64,000 bases of DNA from Hydrangea macrophylla (GCA_033977485.1 CM066994.1:26752681-26816680); one strand, 5' to 3'. Numbered from the stretch's first letter, positions 34,335-46,163 are shown. Numbers and translations: made by a program. Notes: generated by a model from the sequence alone, not told the origin.

Positions 34335-34985
34335 TGACAATTCAGCCAAGTTGGTGTAGTTTTTTTTTTTGGTCAGTGTTATAACAGTGACAAGTAGTGT
34401 GACAATACATCCAAAATGATTTAACTTTAGGCGAGGAAACATTTTTCGTCGCTAAAAAGTGTTTCCCACAATTAATTTTTTTTAGACTTAACTTTTGGTG
34501 AGGAAAATTGTTTTTTCTCGCCAAAACACACTTTTAGCAAGGAAACCGAATTTTTCCTCGCCAAAAGTTGGTCTTCGTGAGAAAATCTATTTCGTCGCCA
34601 AAAGGGTATCCCCAAAATTAAATTTTTAGAGTTATCTTTAGGCGAGAAAAAACTATATTTCCTCGCAAAAATATACTTTTAGGGAGGAAACCTTATTTTC
34701 CTCGCCTAAAGTAGGTTTTGGCGAGGAAATATATTTCATTGGCAAAAAGTGTTTCTTATAATTAATTTTAATCCTAACTTTAGGCGAGGAAACCTCATTT
34801 TCTTAGTCAAAAGTAAGTTTTGGCGAGAATTTATTTTGTCGCTAAATAAAAGGGGAAAGAAAAATTTTCAAAGTTACTTTAGGCGAGGAAAAAAAAATTC
34901 ATCGCCAGACCCTTTACTATTGGCAAGGAAAATAAAATTTCCTCGCCAAAGACTACACTTTTGGCTAGGAAATAATACAACATAA
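34335..34985. repeat. TTTTGGCGAGGAAA inverted-repeat array, copy 1
   Basis: About a dozen words alternating GGCGAGGAAA and TTTCCTCGCC(A/T)AAA, with GTCGC variants, spaced 25-60 bp. They resemble the subterminal repeats of CACTA elements, but no CACTA terminus was found. A GTCACTGTTATAACAGTGAC-like dyad (near 34,310-34,395) precedes the array. Short frames here are not genes. Confidence 0.7.
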
Positions 34986-35350
34986 CACTTTGAATTGTGA
35001 TTTTCCTCCCTTTTGCTTCTACTTTCTAGCATTAAAAACAAATTCTGAATTTGCCTTAGTTTAATTATCTCTTCTTTTTTTTTTTGTTTTTTTTACCTTC
35101 TACCATGTCTTCATGGCTACGGACAATTACTAGCAAATTGTACGCATGGTTAGAACTATTCGGTAATGGCTTTAGCCATGGGCAATACCTAGTATATATA
35201 TAATAGATTTGTCTGGCTAAGCTGGTTCACATCGGCTTAACCGATTCAATTTCACAGGTGGCCCAATTATGTAATTAAAGTGAATGATTTATTTGTTTTC
35301 AGATTCGGTTGAACCAACTGGTTTGGTCTAGTTCTAATAAATATTAAATG

Positions 35351-36320
35351 GGGATAATTATTCTCAGATCTCCCGAGTTTATGTTTAATTACACGGACCT
35401 CCCTTGTGATTTTCATAATTACACTGACCTCCCTTGAGTTTAAAATTCAAATAACATTGACCTCCCCTTCGTTACAAAAAAAAAAAAAACGTGAAAAACT
35501 AACGACAAAATGCTTACGTCATCAAATAATTGTAGTATTCTTCTTAAAATGCCCCTTAAAGTTTACTTTTACCTCCCTCGATATTATGTCAAATAACACA
35601 GTCCTCCCTTGTGTTTTTTTTTTTTTTAAATTACACTAAACCATTTAAATTTAAAATTACTCTTATTTTTTCGGATTTTTTTTGGCCCCCATAGCTGACA
35701 AAAAAATACCTAGCAGGATATTATCTGTTAAAACCATAACTTACTCTTTTTTTTTTTGGCCGAGTCTCGTTTTGTGTTTTTATCTGTCTAAACAAATAAT
35801 ATTAATTATTGACGAACATTTAATGTTTGAATTAAACAATCATAACTTTCTCATTTTTTGGCATTTTTGGATGATTTTTTTATTTTTTTTAAATTTTTAT
35901 TTCATATATTTCTTCGAGATCTACGCATTGGACTTGGAAATTTTACAAAACAGATAATTTTTCTCTTCCAAGCACCCCATTGGGTGAGCATGTGAGACTG
36001 ACCACTTTAGCTCGTTTGTTTATCCCCATGACAAGTGATGGGCCCCACATGTTCACCCAATTGCCAAATTTTTGGTGAGAAAAAAATGCACTATTTGTGA
36101 GTACAGATAATTTTTATTTCATGTTTTTTTTCCAGATCTACTCAATTATGAATGTTAATTTTACAAGAAGGGTATATTTTCATATGACTTGTGATAAAAA
36201 AAATCACGTTTTTACATTTTAGCTTAAATTTTAAAATTATTTTTCTCCAGAATTTCGTAGTCAATATTTGGGTTTTTGTTTGTGTGTATAAACTTAAATC
36301 AAACCACAAGTAATGTGTAC

Positions 36321-36366
<46 letters not shown>

Positions 36367-36708
36367 CATTCAAAATCTTTAATTGTAGATGTTATAAGCA
36401 TGAGCATCGGTATTTTGAGAAAATTTAACTTAAAAATTATCAGTTTTTTGGTCAACAATGGTTGTTGTTGCCTAAAGGAGGAGAGGTGAGTGTTCCACAA
36501 CTATAAATCTCAAAGGAGATTTATGTAATTAGACCATAACTCAGGGGAGGTAAGTGTAATGTACCAATTAAGAGTAAATATGCACTTTCGTATAAATTTT
36601 AACGATGTCAGTCTTTCGTAATAAAGAAGGGAGATCAGTGTAATTATGAAAATTACAGGGGAGGTCCATGTGATTAAACCTAAACTCGGGAAAGGTCATA
36701 GTTATCCG
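35351..36708. mobile_element. Long-TIR Mutator-like MITE, copy 1
   Basis: Begins GGGATAATTATTCTCAG and ends, inverted, GGATAACTATGACC. The terminal repeats extend about 100 bp through GAGTTTA(G/T)GTTTAATTACA and CATAATTACACTGA. The 9-bp flank is TATTAAATG on the left and TATTAAATA on the right. No coding capacity; a TA/GA microsatellite lies at 36,320-36,366. Confidence 0.8.
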
Positions 36709-36887
36709 TATTAAATATTGAGTCTAATGTTGGTAGGCCTGTCAATAGGCATTTAAATCCAATATACTTGTGAGGTGGTTGGGCCAGGTTTGAATTGTTA
36801 ACGCCCACGCCCTACCTACGGGTGTTGGGCTAACTTGGCATTTATTTATTTTTATTTTTTTTTGCCAATTTTACAAAATTTTAATTA

Positions 36888-37195
36888 GGGTAACCTACAC
36901 TTTCACCCTTCAGCTTTATGGTAAATTTTTATTTAGTTTCTGTACTTTTAATTTTATCTAATTTAGTCCCCAAAGTTTTTATAAGTCTTGGCATTTGGTC
37001 TAGCAGCAAATATTTCGTCCCAAAAAGTGGTCTTTAGCCACGAAATGTTTGTTACTCTGTGAAGGAATGTTTGGTATTAGACCAAATTAAAACACTTATC
37101 GAACTCGGCGGATTAGTTTGAAAAATTCTAAAATACATGGAGTAATTGAAATCGGTCCCAAAGTTGGAGGGTGAAAAGTGTAATTCACCATTTTT
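36888..37195. mobile_element. MITE with ACACTTTCACCCT termini
   Basis: GGTAACCTACACTTTCACCC at the left and, inverted, GGTGAATTACACTTTTCACC at the right, followed inward by CTTC(A)GCTTT/CAACTTTGGG. About 0.3 kb, no gene. Copy 2 of the large duplication ends inside this element at 46,163. Confidence 0.7.
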
Positions 37196-37845
37196 AATTA
37201 TTAACACAAGTGAATTAAAAAATTTTGAACGAAAATAAAAAACTGGGCGGGCTTAGGGCAGCCCAAAGGCCTGGCTATTTACATGCCTACTTGTTAATGC
37301 GGCCAGTCTGAGTCGAACCTAAGGTTGCTCGTACCCGATTCGGCAATGGATTACGAGCCGAATTCGGCTAGCCCATACAAACTCTGGCCTGCTAAATTTA
37401 TTTTTTAATTTTTTAATTTTCATTCATAATAAATTTAAAGTTTTACTTAAGCCAAAAAGCACTAACAATTCTTGGTTTTTTTTTTCCCCTTATATAGCCT
37501 TGATTACCACACCAAATTGATCTTTACAGCTCAAAATAATTTTTTTTTTTTTGAATGGCAAATTTCATTTATATAATAGTCATGTTGCAAAAAAACATAC
37601 ACCCCAAAGATGTACACCATGAAATCTATCTAAACCATGCCCTGCCCTGCCAATACAAACTAAGTAAGCTTGATATAGCTCAAATTTATTACTGTATTAT
37701 AACATAATGAGGTTCTAAAAGACCCTTTAACTTACATTGGAGGAGTTATAAGGGTCTGAAGACTACATTATGGGCCAAGATATAGTTCAAATTAGGCTCG
37801 GCTTGTGTCCAATTAATGGGTAGAGCTCGGTATGATATCTAAATT
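37196..37845. other. Unassigned repeat-derived spacer
   Basis: No gene. It includes GGGCGGGCTTAGGGCAGCCC (37,247-37,266) and TCGAACCTAAGG... sequence of the kind seen in degenerate non-coding repeats, and A/T runs. It separates the two large duplication copies. Confidence 0.4.
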
Positions 37846-37891
37846 TCCCCAAAGCTTGCTAGCTTATGAAAGTAAATATATATATATATAT

Positions 37892-38068
37892 ACAGTCGGG
37901 TTCGAAAGAGGGCGACCTCTCTTTATTAAAGAGAGGAATTCTATTTTGACCGCCGGATTTTTATTAATGGCAGTTTTGTCATTTTACAGTTTTTAAACAC
38001 GATCCGACGGTCAATACAGAGGTCCTCTCTTTAATAAAGAGAGGGCACTCTCTTTAGAGAATCTTTGT
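37892..38068. mobile_element. Palindromic MITE in a TA tract
   Basis: About 177 bp flanked by TATATATA on both sides. The ends are loosely inverted (ACAGTCGGGTTCG and, inverted, ACAAAGATTCTC). Inside are two copies of CCTCTCTTTATTAAAGAGAG (37,916 and 38,023), each itself a palindrome. It interrupts the left D LTR of copy III and is absent from copy 1. Confidence 0.75.
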
Positions 38069-41047
38069 ATATATATATATATATATATAAGGTGTTGAAT
38101 TGTATTGTAAATTAGCAATGTGGTATATGTGTCACATCAAGCTTTTAGTATGAGTTTGGATTTCTGAAATAAAGAGGCCCATGGCCTAAAATAGGCTTTG
38201 TTTGGTTTTAAATTAAAAAGGCCCAAACAACAAAGATTATAAACCAATTAACTAAACAACCCACAAAAGTATATAACCCACAAAATAATCTAACAATCCC
38301 CCGCTATTTCAAAAATTCATACAGATAGAAAAGGAGTGGAGCAAGAGAACTCAATGCATCAGAACTGGTGCCTTTAGGACTATGAACCAGTCCCTAAGAA
38401 TATAAGAAGTGATATTACAGGAATTTAGTGAAATAACATATCTATGAACCATAATCCCTTATCGTAAATCAATCGTCTTACACCCACATTGATTCCTCAG
38501 AATCTGAGCAACTCTAATCAGTGTGATGCATCTAGGCCCTGCGCCTATCCTGTATTTTTCATAAGTGCTCTAAAAAACTTGCCCAAGTTTTCATAGAAAG
38601 CGGCTCCACTTTCACACTTATATAGGTGATTCCATCATGTGTGTATTGCAATTAAACATACCATCCAAATAACATGGACTATGGATTTCATTGAGAGTTT
38701 AACTTAACATTTGCTCATTACAATTGCACCATACACTATAGGAATGGACAACATGATAGTCCAATGATAGTGCATCTCAAATCAACCAATGACTTGTTAT
38801 TATCCATATGAACCTATTTCTTGGGTTCTCCAATTACATAGGTTTGGGTTACCATCATTGTTGATTTTCTTCCTCAACTTTTAAGAAAACCATAGGCTCA
38901 AAAAAAAAAAATTTGTTTTTAGAGAGGGTACTTTATTAGAAATAAAATTTACAACTAGTATAGCTTATTTCCAAAACTTTGAATCATCTCAATGGAAACT
39001 CGAATAAAAATATCACTTATCAAAGTTTTTTGGCTCAAAATAGTATACAAGTTTGAAAGAACTTGTCACACCCAAATATATGTATTATCTCAATTGGGCC
39101 TTAATTGAATAAGATATCACTAGTGGGTAAAAAAAATATACAAGTTAAAAAGTAATTTGGTCCATCCAATAATTTTTCTTACCCAAAATATATGTCCGTA
39201 CATGACACCATAATAAGATTATGCAATTGTTGGCTGCTTTGACATAAATTACATAGTGTAGCAAAATCTAAAGACCAAGATACATGTCCTTCCTAATTTT
39301 ATAAACTTCCTTATCTTTCTTCATAATGAATAACCACTAATATAATAATGCCTTAAGAAACCATAATATATGTATCACAATTCCATACATATAAGCAAAG
39401 CCAATAAGTTGGAGTTCTTACATAACCTTCTTACACGACCACTAAAACTTTGAGACCCATTAAAGTTATGTAACCTCTAAGACTATAATGAGATGTAATA
39501 GAGCCATAATAACTAGAATAATACGTACATAGCAAGAAACTTAAGGTCATTAAACTTATCAATAACCCCAAAACATTATGACTATATTTATTTTAAAATA
39601 ATCCAATTAACAATCTTTAGTCCACTACCATACTACCAAGTTTATGAGGTCCCAATGACCAATTAATGAAACATGGCCAAAGGATTACGTACCATAAAAA
39701 AAAAAAATAAATAAATAAAAAAAAAACATGGGCTGAAAATGTTTATGTGTATACACATATAAAGTGAACAAAGATGATGATCCTTTAACTATGAAAATTC
39801 TAAAAGGTTCAAAAATTTTGTCTACGTGATCAAATTTGTGAACATAGCTACAAACAAACATTAACATCAATTTTGCAAAATAACGTGAGAAACCCAAAAT
39901 GAAAGATAATATTAAAGAATTATTTGCAGCTCTTTTTTATTTTTTTTCTTATTTTATTATTATTATTATTATTTATTTTTCTAAGAATTCCTGCACTCAA
40001 ACTCAGCGGCATGGGAGGTATATGTGTCTATGAGACTAAATTCAAATCCTATAAAAATATAAATTTATTTTCACAAAAATTAATTTTCTACCCAAGTCTC
40101 TACGGATTTAATATAACAGATTTTTCCAAAATACAAAGAAAATCAATTTCTTTCTAAATAAGAAAAATAGAACATCCGGTCTCCAATTCTTAAAGCCCAA
40201 GTGATTTATGTTGAAAATATAGGATAGTGCTATGATTTTTTATTAAGCCGTGCTACGGTAGCACTGTCCTTAAGAACAATTCTGCCCACTCGGAGTAAGT
40301 GACTCGATGCAGAAGGTCTCAACATGGCGCTATGTTCTCTAGGATTCAATAATCAGATCTTCGAAACATGCACTCGAATTGGAAGAGTATGTAAGCGCTC
40401 AAAATTGCTCCAAAACAAATAAGAGAATTTGTAGAAAAATATTTTTCAGAATCAGAGAGTGAGAATAGAGTATTCTAGAAAAGAGATCATTTTTTCAACA
40501 AAGTTAATACAAATATATAGAAAATTAGTGCAACGTCCCAATAGCCACATGAGTTAAAATTAAACCCAAGAGTTAGACCAATATTTTTAGACATGTTTAT
40601 AAAAAGATTTTAACACGTGCTTAGCTCTCCAATGGTCACAAAATTAATACTAGGTACAAAACGTAAAAGCACCCTCCATATGCGCGAGAGTACAATTCGA
40701 CTCTGCAGGATACACTCGTGCAAGTCACTATTTTCAAGCTAAATTGGACGGTCCGAATTCAAGATTTGTACCCCCCTTGCGCACGCATGACAAAGCATTT
40801 CTCCAACACAAGCTTACTAGCTTATGAAAGTAAAATATATATAAGATGTTGAAATGTCTTGTAAATTAGCAATGTGGGATATGTGTCACATCAAACTTTT
40901 AGTATGGGTTTGAATTTTGGAAATAAAGAGGTCTCTGGCCTAAAATAAGCTTTGTTTGGTTTTAAATTAAAAGGTCCAAACAACAAATATTATAACCCAA
41001 TTAACTAAACAACCCAGAAAAGTATATAACCCACAAAATAATCCACA
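38069..41047 (-). mobile_element. Copia family D, copy III, non-autonomous
   Basis: Remainder of the left half LTR (to about 38,298), internal non-coding region 38,299-40,208, and the best full LTR of the family, 40,209-41,047 (TGTTGAAAATATAGG to ATCCACA). It is the uninterrupted counterpart of copy II, and no coding sequence is left. Confidence 0.7.
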
Positions 41048-41199
41048 ACTTAACACTTACACTAGATGACTGCACATGGTATAACTAACAAAGTATTTGA
41101 AAATTACACAAATCCTTGTGTGTGCAAACCATGTCACTATTATAAACGGCACAATTTTATTTTATTTTTTTTGTCAAGAATTAAAACAGTGACAAATAA

Positions 41200-41850
41200 T
41201 GTGACAATTCGGCCAAGTTGGTGTAGTTATTATTTTTTTTTTTTGTCACTGTTATAATAGTGACAAGTAGTGTGACAATACGGCCAAAATGATTTAACTT
41301 TAGGCGAGGAAACATTTTTCGTCGCTAAAAAGTGTTTCCCACAATTAATTTTTTTTAGACTTGACTTTTGGCGAGGAAAATTGATTTTTCTCGCCAAAAC
41401 ACACTTTTAGTAAGGAAACCGAAGTTTTCCTCGCCAAAGTTGGTTTTCGTGAGAAAATCTATTTCGTCGCCAAAATGTTATTCCCACAATTAAATTTTTA
41501 GAGTTACCTTTAGTCGAGAAAAACTATATTTCCTCGCCAAAACATACTTTTAGCGAGGAAACCTTATTTTCCTCGTCGAAAGTAGGTTTTGGCGAGGAAA
41601 TATATTTTGTTGGCAAAAAGTGTTTCTTATAATTAGTTTTTTTAATCCTAACTTTAGGCGAGGAAACCTCATTTTCCTCGTCAAAAGTAAGTTTTGGTGA
41701 GAAAATTTATTTTGTCGCTAAAAGGGGAAAGAAAAATTTTCAAAGTTACTTTAGGCGAGGAAAAAAACATTCGTCGCCAGATACTTTACTATAGGCGAGG
41801 AAAATAAAATTTTGTCGCCAAAGGCTACACTTTTGGCGAGGAAATAATAC
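41200..41850. repeat. TTTTGGCGAGGAAA inverted-repeat array, copy 2
   Basis: Paralogue of 34,335-34,985 with the same order of GGCGAGGAAA and TTTCCTCGCCAAA words. Confidence 0.7.
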
Positions 41851-42207
41851 AACAGAACACTTTGAATTGTTATTTTCCTCCTATTTGCTTCTACTTTCTA
41901 GCATTAAAAATAAATTCTGAATTTCTTTAGTTTAATTATCTCATTTTTTTTCCCTTCTACCATGCCTTCACGGCTACGGACAATTACTAGCATATTGTAC
42001 GCATGGTTAGAACTGTTCGGTAGTGGCTTTAGCCACGGGCAATACCTAGTATATATATAATAGATTTATCTGACTAAGCTGGTTCACATAGGCTTAACCG
42101 AGTCAATTTCACAGGTGGCCCAATTATGTAATTAAAGCGAATGATCTATTTGTTCTCAGATTCGGTCGAACCAACTGATTTGGTCTAGTTCTTATAAATA
42201 TTAAATA

Positions 42208-43593
42208 GGGATAATTACTCTTAGCTCTCCCGAGTTTAGGTTTAATTAAAAGGACCTCCCTTTTTCATAATTACACTGACCTCCCTTGAGTTTAAAATTT
42301 AGATAACATTGATCTCCCCTCCGTTACAAAAAAAAAAACGTGAAAAACTAATGAAAAAATGCTTACGTCATCAAATAATTGCAGTATTCTTCTGAAAATG
42401 CCCCTTAAAGTTTACTCTTACCTCCCTCGATATTATGTCAAATAACACAGTCCTCCCTTGTGTGTGTGTGTTTTTTTTTTAAAATTACACTAAACCATTT
42501 AAATTTTGAAATTTAAATTTAAAATTACTCTTATTTTTTCAGATTTTGTTTTTGCCCCCATAGCTGACCAAAAAATACCTAGCAGGATATTATCTGTTAA
42601 AACTATAACTCACTTGTTTTTTTTAGCCTTTTAATGTTTTTTTTGAGTCTCGTTTTGCGTTTTTATCTGTCTAAACAAATAACATTAACTACTAACGAAC
42701 ATATAATGTTTGAATTAAACAATCATAACTTTATCATTTTTTGGCATTTTTGGATGATTTTATTTTATTTTATTTTTATTTCATGTATTTCTTCGAGAAC
42801 TACGGATTGGACTTGGAAAATTTACAAAAATAGATACTTTTTCTCTTCCAAGCACCCCATTGGATGACCATGTGAGACTGACCACTTTAGCTCGTTTGTT
42901 TATCTCCATTTTGTCCATAAAAAGTGGTGGGTCCCACATGCTCACCCAATTGCCAAAATTTTGGTGAGAAAAAATGCACTCTTTGTGAGTACAAATAATT
43001 TTTATTTCATGTTTTTTTTTCCAAATCTACTCAATTATGGATGTTATTTTTACAAGAAGGGTATATTTTCATTTGACTCATGATAAAAAAAAAATCACGT
43101 TTATACATTTTAGCATAAATTTTAAGATTTTTTTTCTCCAGAATTTCGTAGTCAATATTTGGGTTTTTGTTTGGCTGTATAAACCTAAATCAAACAACAA
43201 GTAATGTGTATATATATATATATAGAGAGAGAGAGAGGGGGAGAGAGAGAGCATTCAAAATCTTTAATTGTAGATGTTATAAGCATGAGCATCGGTATTT
43301 TGAGAAAATTTCACTTAAAAATTATCAATTTTTTGGTCAACAATGGTTGTTGTTGCCTAAAGGAGGGGAGGGGAGTGTAACACAACTATAAATCTCAAAG
43401 GAGATTTGTGTAATTAGACCATAACTCAGGGGAGGTGAGTGTAATGTACCAATTAAGGGTAAATATGTACTTTTGCATAAATTTTAACGATGTTAGTCTT
43501 CCGTTATGAAGAAGGGAGATCAATGCAATTATGAAAACTACAAAGGAGGTTCATGTGATTAAACCTAAACTCGGGGAAGTTCATAGTTATCCC
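42208..43593. mobile_element. Long-TIR Mutator-like MITE, copy 2
   Basis: GGGATAATTACTC at the left and GGGATAACTATGAAC inverted at the right, with a perfect 9-bp duplication TATTAAATA (42,199-42,207 and 43,594-43,602). 1,386 bp, no coding capacity. The perfect duplication in this copy confirms the ends of its paralogue at 35,351-36,708. Confidence 0.88.
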
Positions 43594-43603
43594 TATTAAA
43601 TAT

Positions 43604-43770
43604 GGGTGATGCTATTGCCACGCCATCATTGAACTAAGACACTCCATAGTACCACTCTTAAAACATGTTGTACCATACATGTCATGCATTGCATACATGA
43701 TATCACATGTTCTCAGAGTGGTACCATGGAGTGCATTAGTTCAATAATGGAGTGACAATAACAATTCCCT
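43604..43770. mobile_element. hAT-type MITE, 167 bp
   Basis: Termini GGGTGATGCTATTGCCACGCC and, inverted, GGGAATTGTTATTGTCACTCC. Perfect 8-bp duplication TTAAATAT (43,596-43,603 and 43,771-43,778). The inner arms GAACTAA...CACTCCA(T)AGTACCACTCT pair with AGAGTGGTACCATGGAGTGC, so it folds into a long hairpin. Copy 1 has the empty site at 36,711-36,718. Confidence 0.92.
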
Positions 43771-44218
43771 TAAATATTGAGTCTAATGTTGGTAGGCCTG
43801 TCAATAGGCATTTAAATCCAATATACCTGTCAGGTGGTTGGGCCAGGTTTGAATTGTTAACGCCCAAGCCCTACCTACGGGTATAGGGCTAACTTGGCTT
43901 TTTTTTTTTTTTTTTTTTTGTTGTTGCCAATTTTACAAAATTTTAATTGGGTAATTTAATATATAGTCCTAATATATGCATCTAACTAGAAATATGCCCT
44001 TTTTTCAAATGAATCTAGAAATAGGTCCCTATAGTATTTTAAGGACAAAACTGCCCCCGTATATATATATATATATATATCCACATAAAATCTGGGTTTC
44101 AAATTCAAATCAGGAAATTTCTCACTTTTAACACGCTTCCCACTTTTTTTTGAGAAATTCTCACTTTTTAGCCGGTCCATTTTTTTAAGGTAACTTAAGA
44201 GCCGGACTGTTTATATAC

Positions 44219-44274
<56 letters not shown>

Positions 44275-44276
44275 AG

Positions 44277-44706
44277 ATGAAGACAGAGAAGGAGAAAGAA
44301 GAGAGAGAGGGTCGCAGCCCCTCCACCGCCATCGGCGACCACCCACCACTTCCTCCTCTTCCCCTCTCTACCTCCCTTCACCTAAACCAACCATGCACCA
44401 CCATCTACGGCCACCCCTCTCCGCCGGTGACCACTCTGTGGACAAATTACTCACTAGTTCGTGAGAAAAAAAAATCAAAATATCTCACAGGAATTAAATC
44501 GTTTTAGGCGCAAAAATTCGATTTCATCTTTGTTCTCAGAAATGCGAGTGAAAAGCAAGGTTTCAAATTTGCAACCCATCATCAACAAAATCAACCGATC
44601 GCGAGACGATACAGAAGACGATCACTCCGAAATGGCTCATGGATTTGATGCATTCATTGATGGTTGTGCCATAGATTTACTCACTTCCATGAATTTGTAT
44701 ACATAG
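44277..44706 (+). other. Gene-like stretch inside the Mutator-like element, unrecognised
   Basis: Two overlapping short frames: 44,277-44,507 (charged start, then Pro, Ser and Leu-rich) and 44,461-44,706, which includes MRVKSKVSNLQPIINKINRS. GC content rises here compared with the flanks, as if a coding fragment had been picked up, but I cannot name a source. The frames may equally be chance. Confidence 0.25.
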
Positions 44707-44904
44707 TCTGAATTGTGTAAAAAGTGAAAAATTCTCACAAAATTGTGTGAATTTATCATTTTTTGAAATTTCTCACTTTTGAAATTTCTTTAGGTCCGGT
44801 TTTTAAGGTCCGCTTAAGATCCGGACTGTTTGTATACATACATATAGTATTGATCAGGATCTCCTTATTATATAGTCTGTAAGAAATTCCTCACTTGTTA
44901 TGTA

Positions 44905-45277
44905 CATGAAGTTAGTGAGAAATTTCTCACTTTTATAGGTTGTAATAAATTGCTCATTTGTTATGTAGTGAAATTAGTGAGAAATTTCTCACTTATATAG
45001 GCTGTAAGAAATTACTTCCTCATTGTCTGTAGATTAAATTAGTGAGAATTTTTTCACTTGTATAGACTGTAATCAATAGATAATGTGTTATGTAAATGAA
45101 ATTAGTGAGAAATTTCTCACAAAAAAATGAGAAATTCTCACATCACTTTGTTAAATCGAAAATCTCTTGATTATAGGAATATTAATTTCATTATCCATGA
45201 TCTCCTAAAAATACGTTTTCCAAAATTGCATATAACACAATTTTGGAAATTTTTTTAATATACAAAGTAGTATAAAC

Positions 45278-45335
<58 letters not shown>

Positions 45336-45625
45336 ATTATCACATTACTCTATTAAATCCGAAATCCCTTGATTTTAGGGATATTAATTTAGTGAGAAAT
45401 TGATCAAAAGCATATTGAAAATCAATAAAAACTAGTGAGAAGTTTCTTGCAGTTTGATTCATGATTCTTATATTTTGTTATAGAAAATTTGATTTACTAC
45501 GATTATGCTTTTACACATCGTATGTAGATTAAATTAGTGAGAAATTTCTCACTTGCATAGACTGGAATCAATAGATCATATGTTATGTAAATGAAGTTAG
45601 TAAGAAATTTTGCACAAAAAAGTGA
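44905..45625. repeat. Recurrent 16-bp palindrome GTGAGAAATTTCTCAC
   Basis: Perfect copies at 44,915-44,930, 44,977-44,992, 45,105-45,120 and 45,537-45,552, and imperfect ones at 45,037 and 45,596. Each is preceded by (A/G)TTA and most are followed by TT(G/A)TATAG(G/A)CTGTAA, making loose units of about 62 bp. Half-words CTCAC/GTGAG continue through the rest of the element and recur in both arms of 54,791-60,217. Confidence 0.85.
45278..45332. repeat. (GA)n microsatellite
   Basis: About 55 bases of nearly pure GA. Similar TA plus GA tracts lie at 36,320-36,366, 43,207-43,251 and 44,219-44,268. Confidence 0.9.
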
Positions 45626-46163
45626 GAAATTCTCACATCATTTTGTTAAATCGAAAATCCCTAATTTTTGGGATATTAATTCCCTTATACATGATCTCCT
45701 AAAAATACATTTCCCAAAACTGCATATGACACAATTTTGGAAGTTTTCGGAATATAGAAAGGGAAAAAAAAATAAAGTGAGAAATTCTCACATTACACTG
45801 TTAATAACCGAAATCCCTTGATTTTTGGGATATTAATTCCCTTATCTATTATTTCCTAAAAACATGCTTCCCATAACTGTATATATATATATATATATAT
45901 AACTGTAAATATATATGTATGTCAAGGGTATAATGGTCCGGATTTATACTAACCATTTAGGAATAGGGTCTAATTATTGATTTCTATTACAAATTAAGGA
46001 TTAATTTCTATACACCAAATCAAGTCAGGATCAATTGCTATTAATGGCCATATTTAGGGACCAAATTATATATTTCTAATTTTAATTAGGGTAACCTACA
46101 TAGCTTTATGGTCAATTTTAATTTAGTCTCTATACTTTTACTTTTATCTAATTTAGTCCCCAA

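Larger units (their letters stand above)
27976..36990. repeat. Direct duplication, copy 1 (about 6.2 kb without the nested solo LTR)
   Basis: Matches 37,846-46,163 in order and orientation across a family D copia element, the GGCGAGGAAA repeat region and a long-TIR Mutator-like MITE. It contains a private 2,851-bp gypsy solo LTR (30,896-33,746) and a private 42-bp tandem duplication (29,574-29,656). The joint at the left lies within the D LTR. Confidence 0.85.
43949..46078. mobile_element. Mutator-like non-autonomous element, 2.1 kb
   Basis: One end reads GGGTAATTTAATATATAG; the other, inverted, TAGAAATATATAATTTGGTC. Perfect 9-bp duplication ATTTTAATT (43,940-43,948 and 46,079-46,087); the paralogous empty site is 36,878-36,886. 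The terminal inverted repeats are weak. The interior has GTGAGAAATTTCTCAC words, TA and GA microsatellites, and a 44,277-44,706 stretch that looks gene-derived (purine-rich leader, then weakly coding), without a recognised product. It shares its first ~47 bases with the larger element at 54,791-60,217. Confidence 0.85.
37846..46163. repeat. Direct duplication, copy 2
   Basis: Matches 28,109-36,985 of copy 1. Private insertions: a palindromic MITE (37,892-38,068), a hAT-type MITE (43,604-43,770) and a 2.1-kb Mutator-like element (43,949-46,078). Copy 1 shows the empty site for the last two. Copy 2 lacks the gypsy solo LTR of copy 1. Confidence 0.85.

Noticed and set aside
35406..35957. Phe/Ile-rich frames that look like membrane peptides
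   Set aside because: T-rich non-coding MITE sequence gives such peptides by chance; the paralogue at 42,634-42,867 has not kept the frame lengths.
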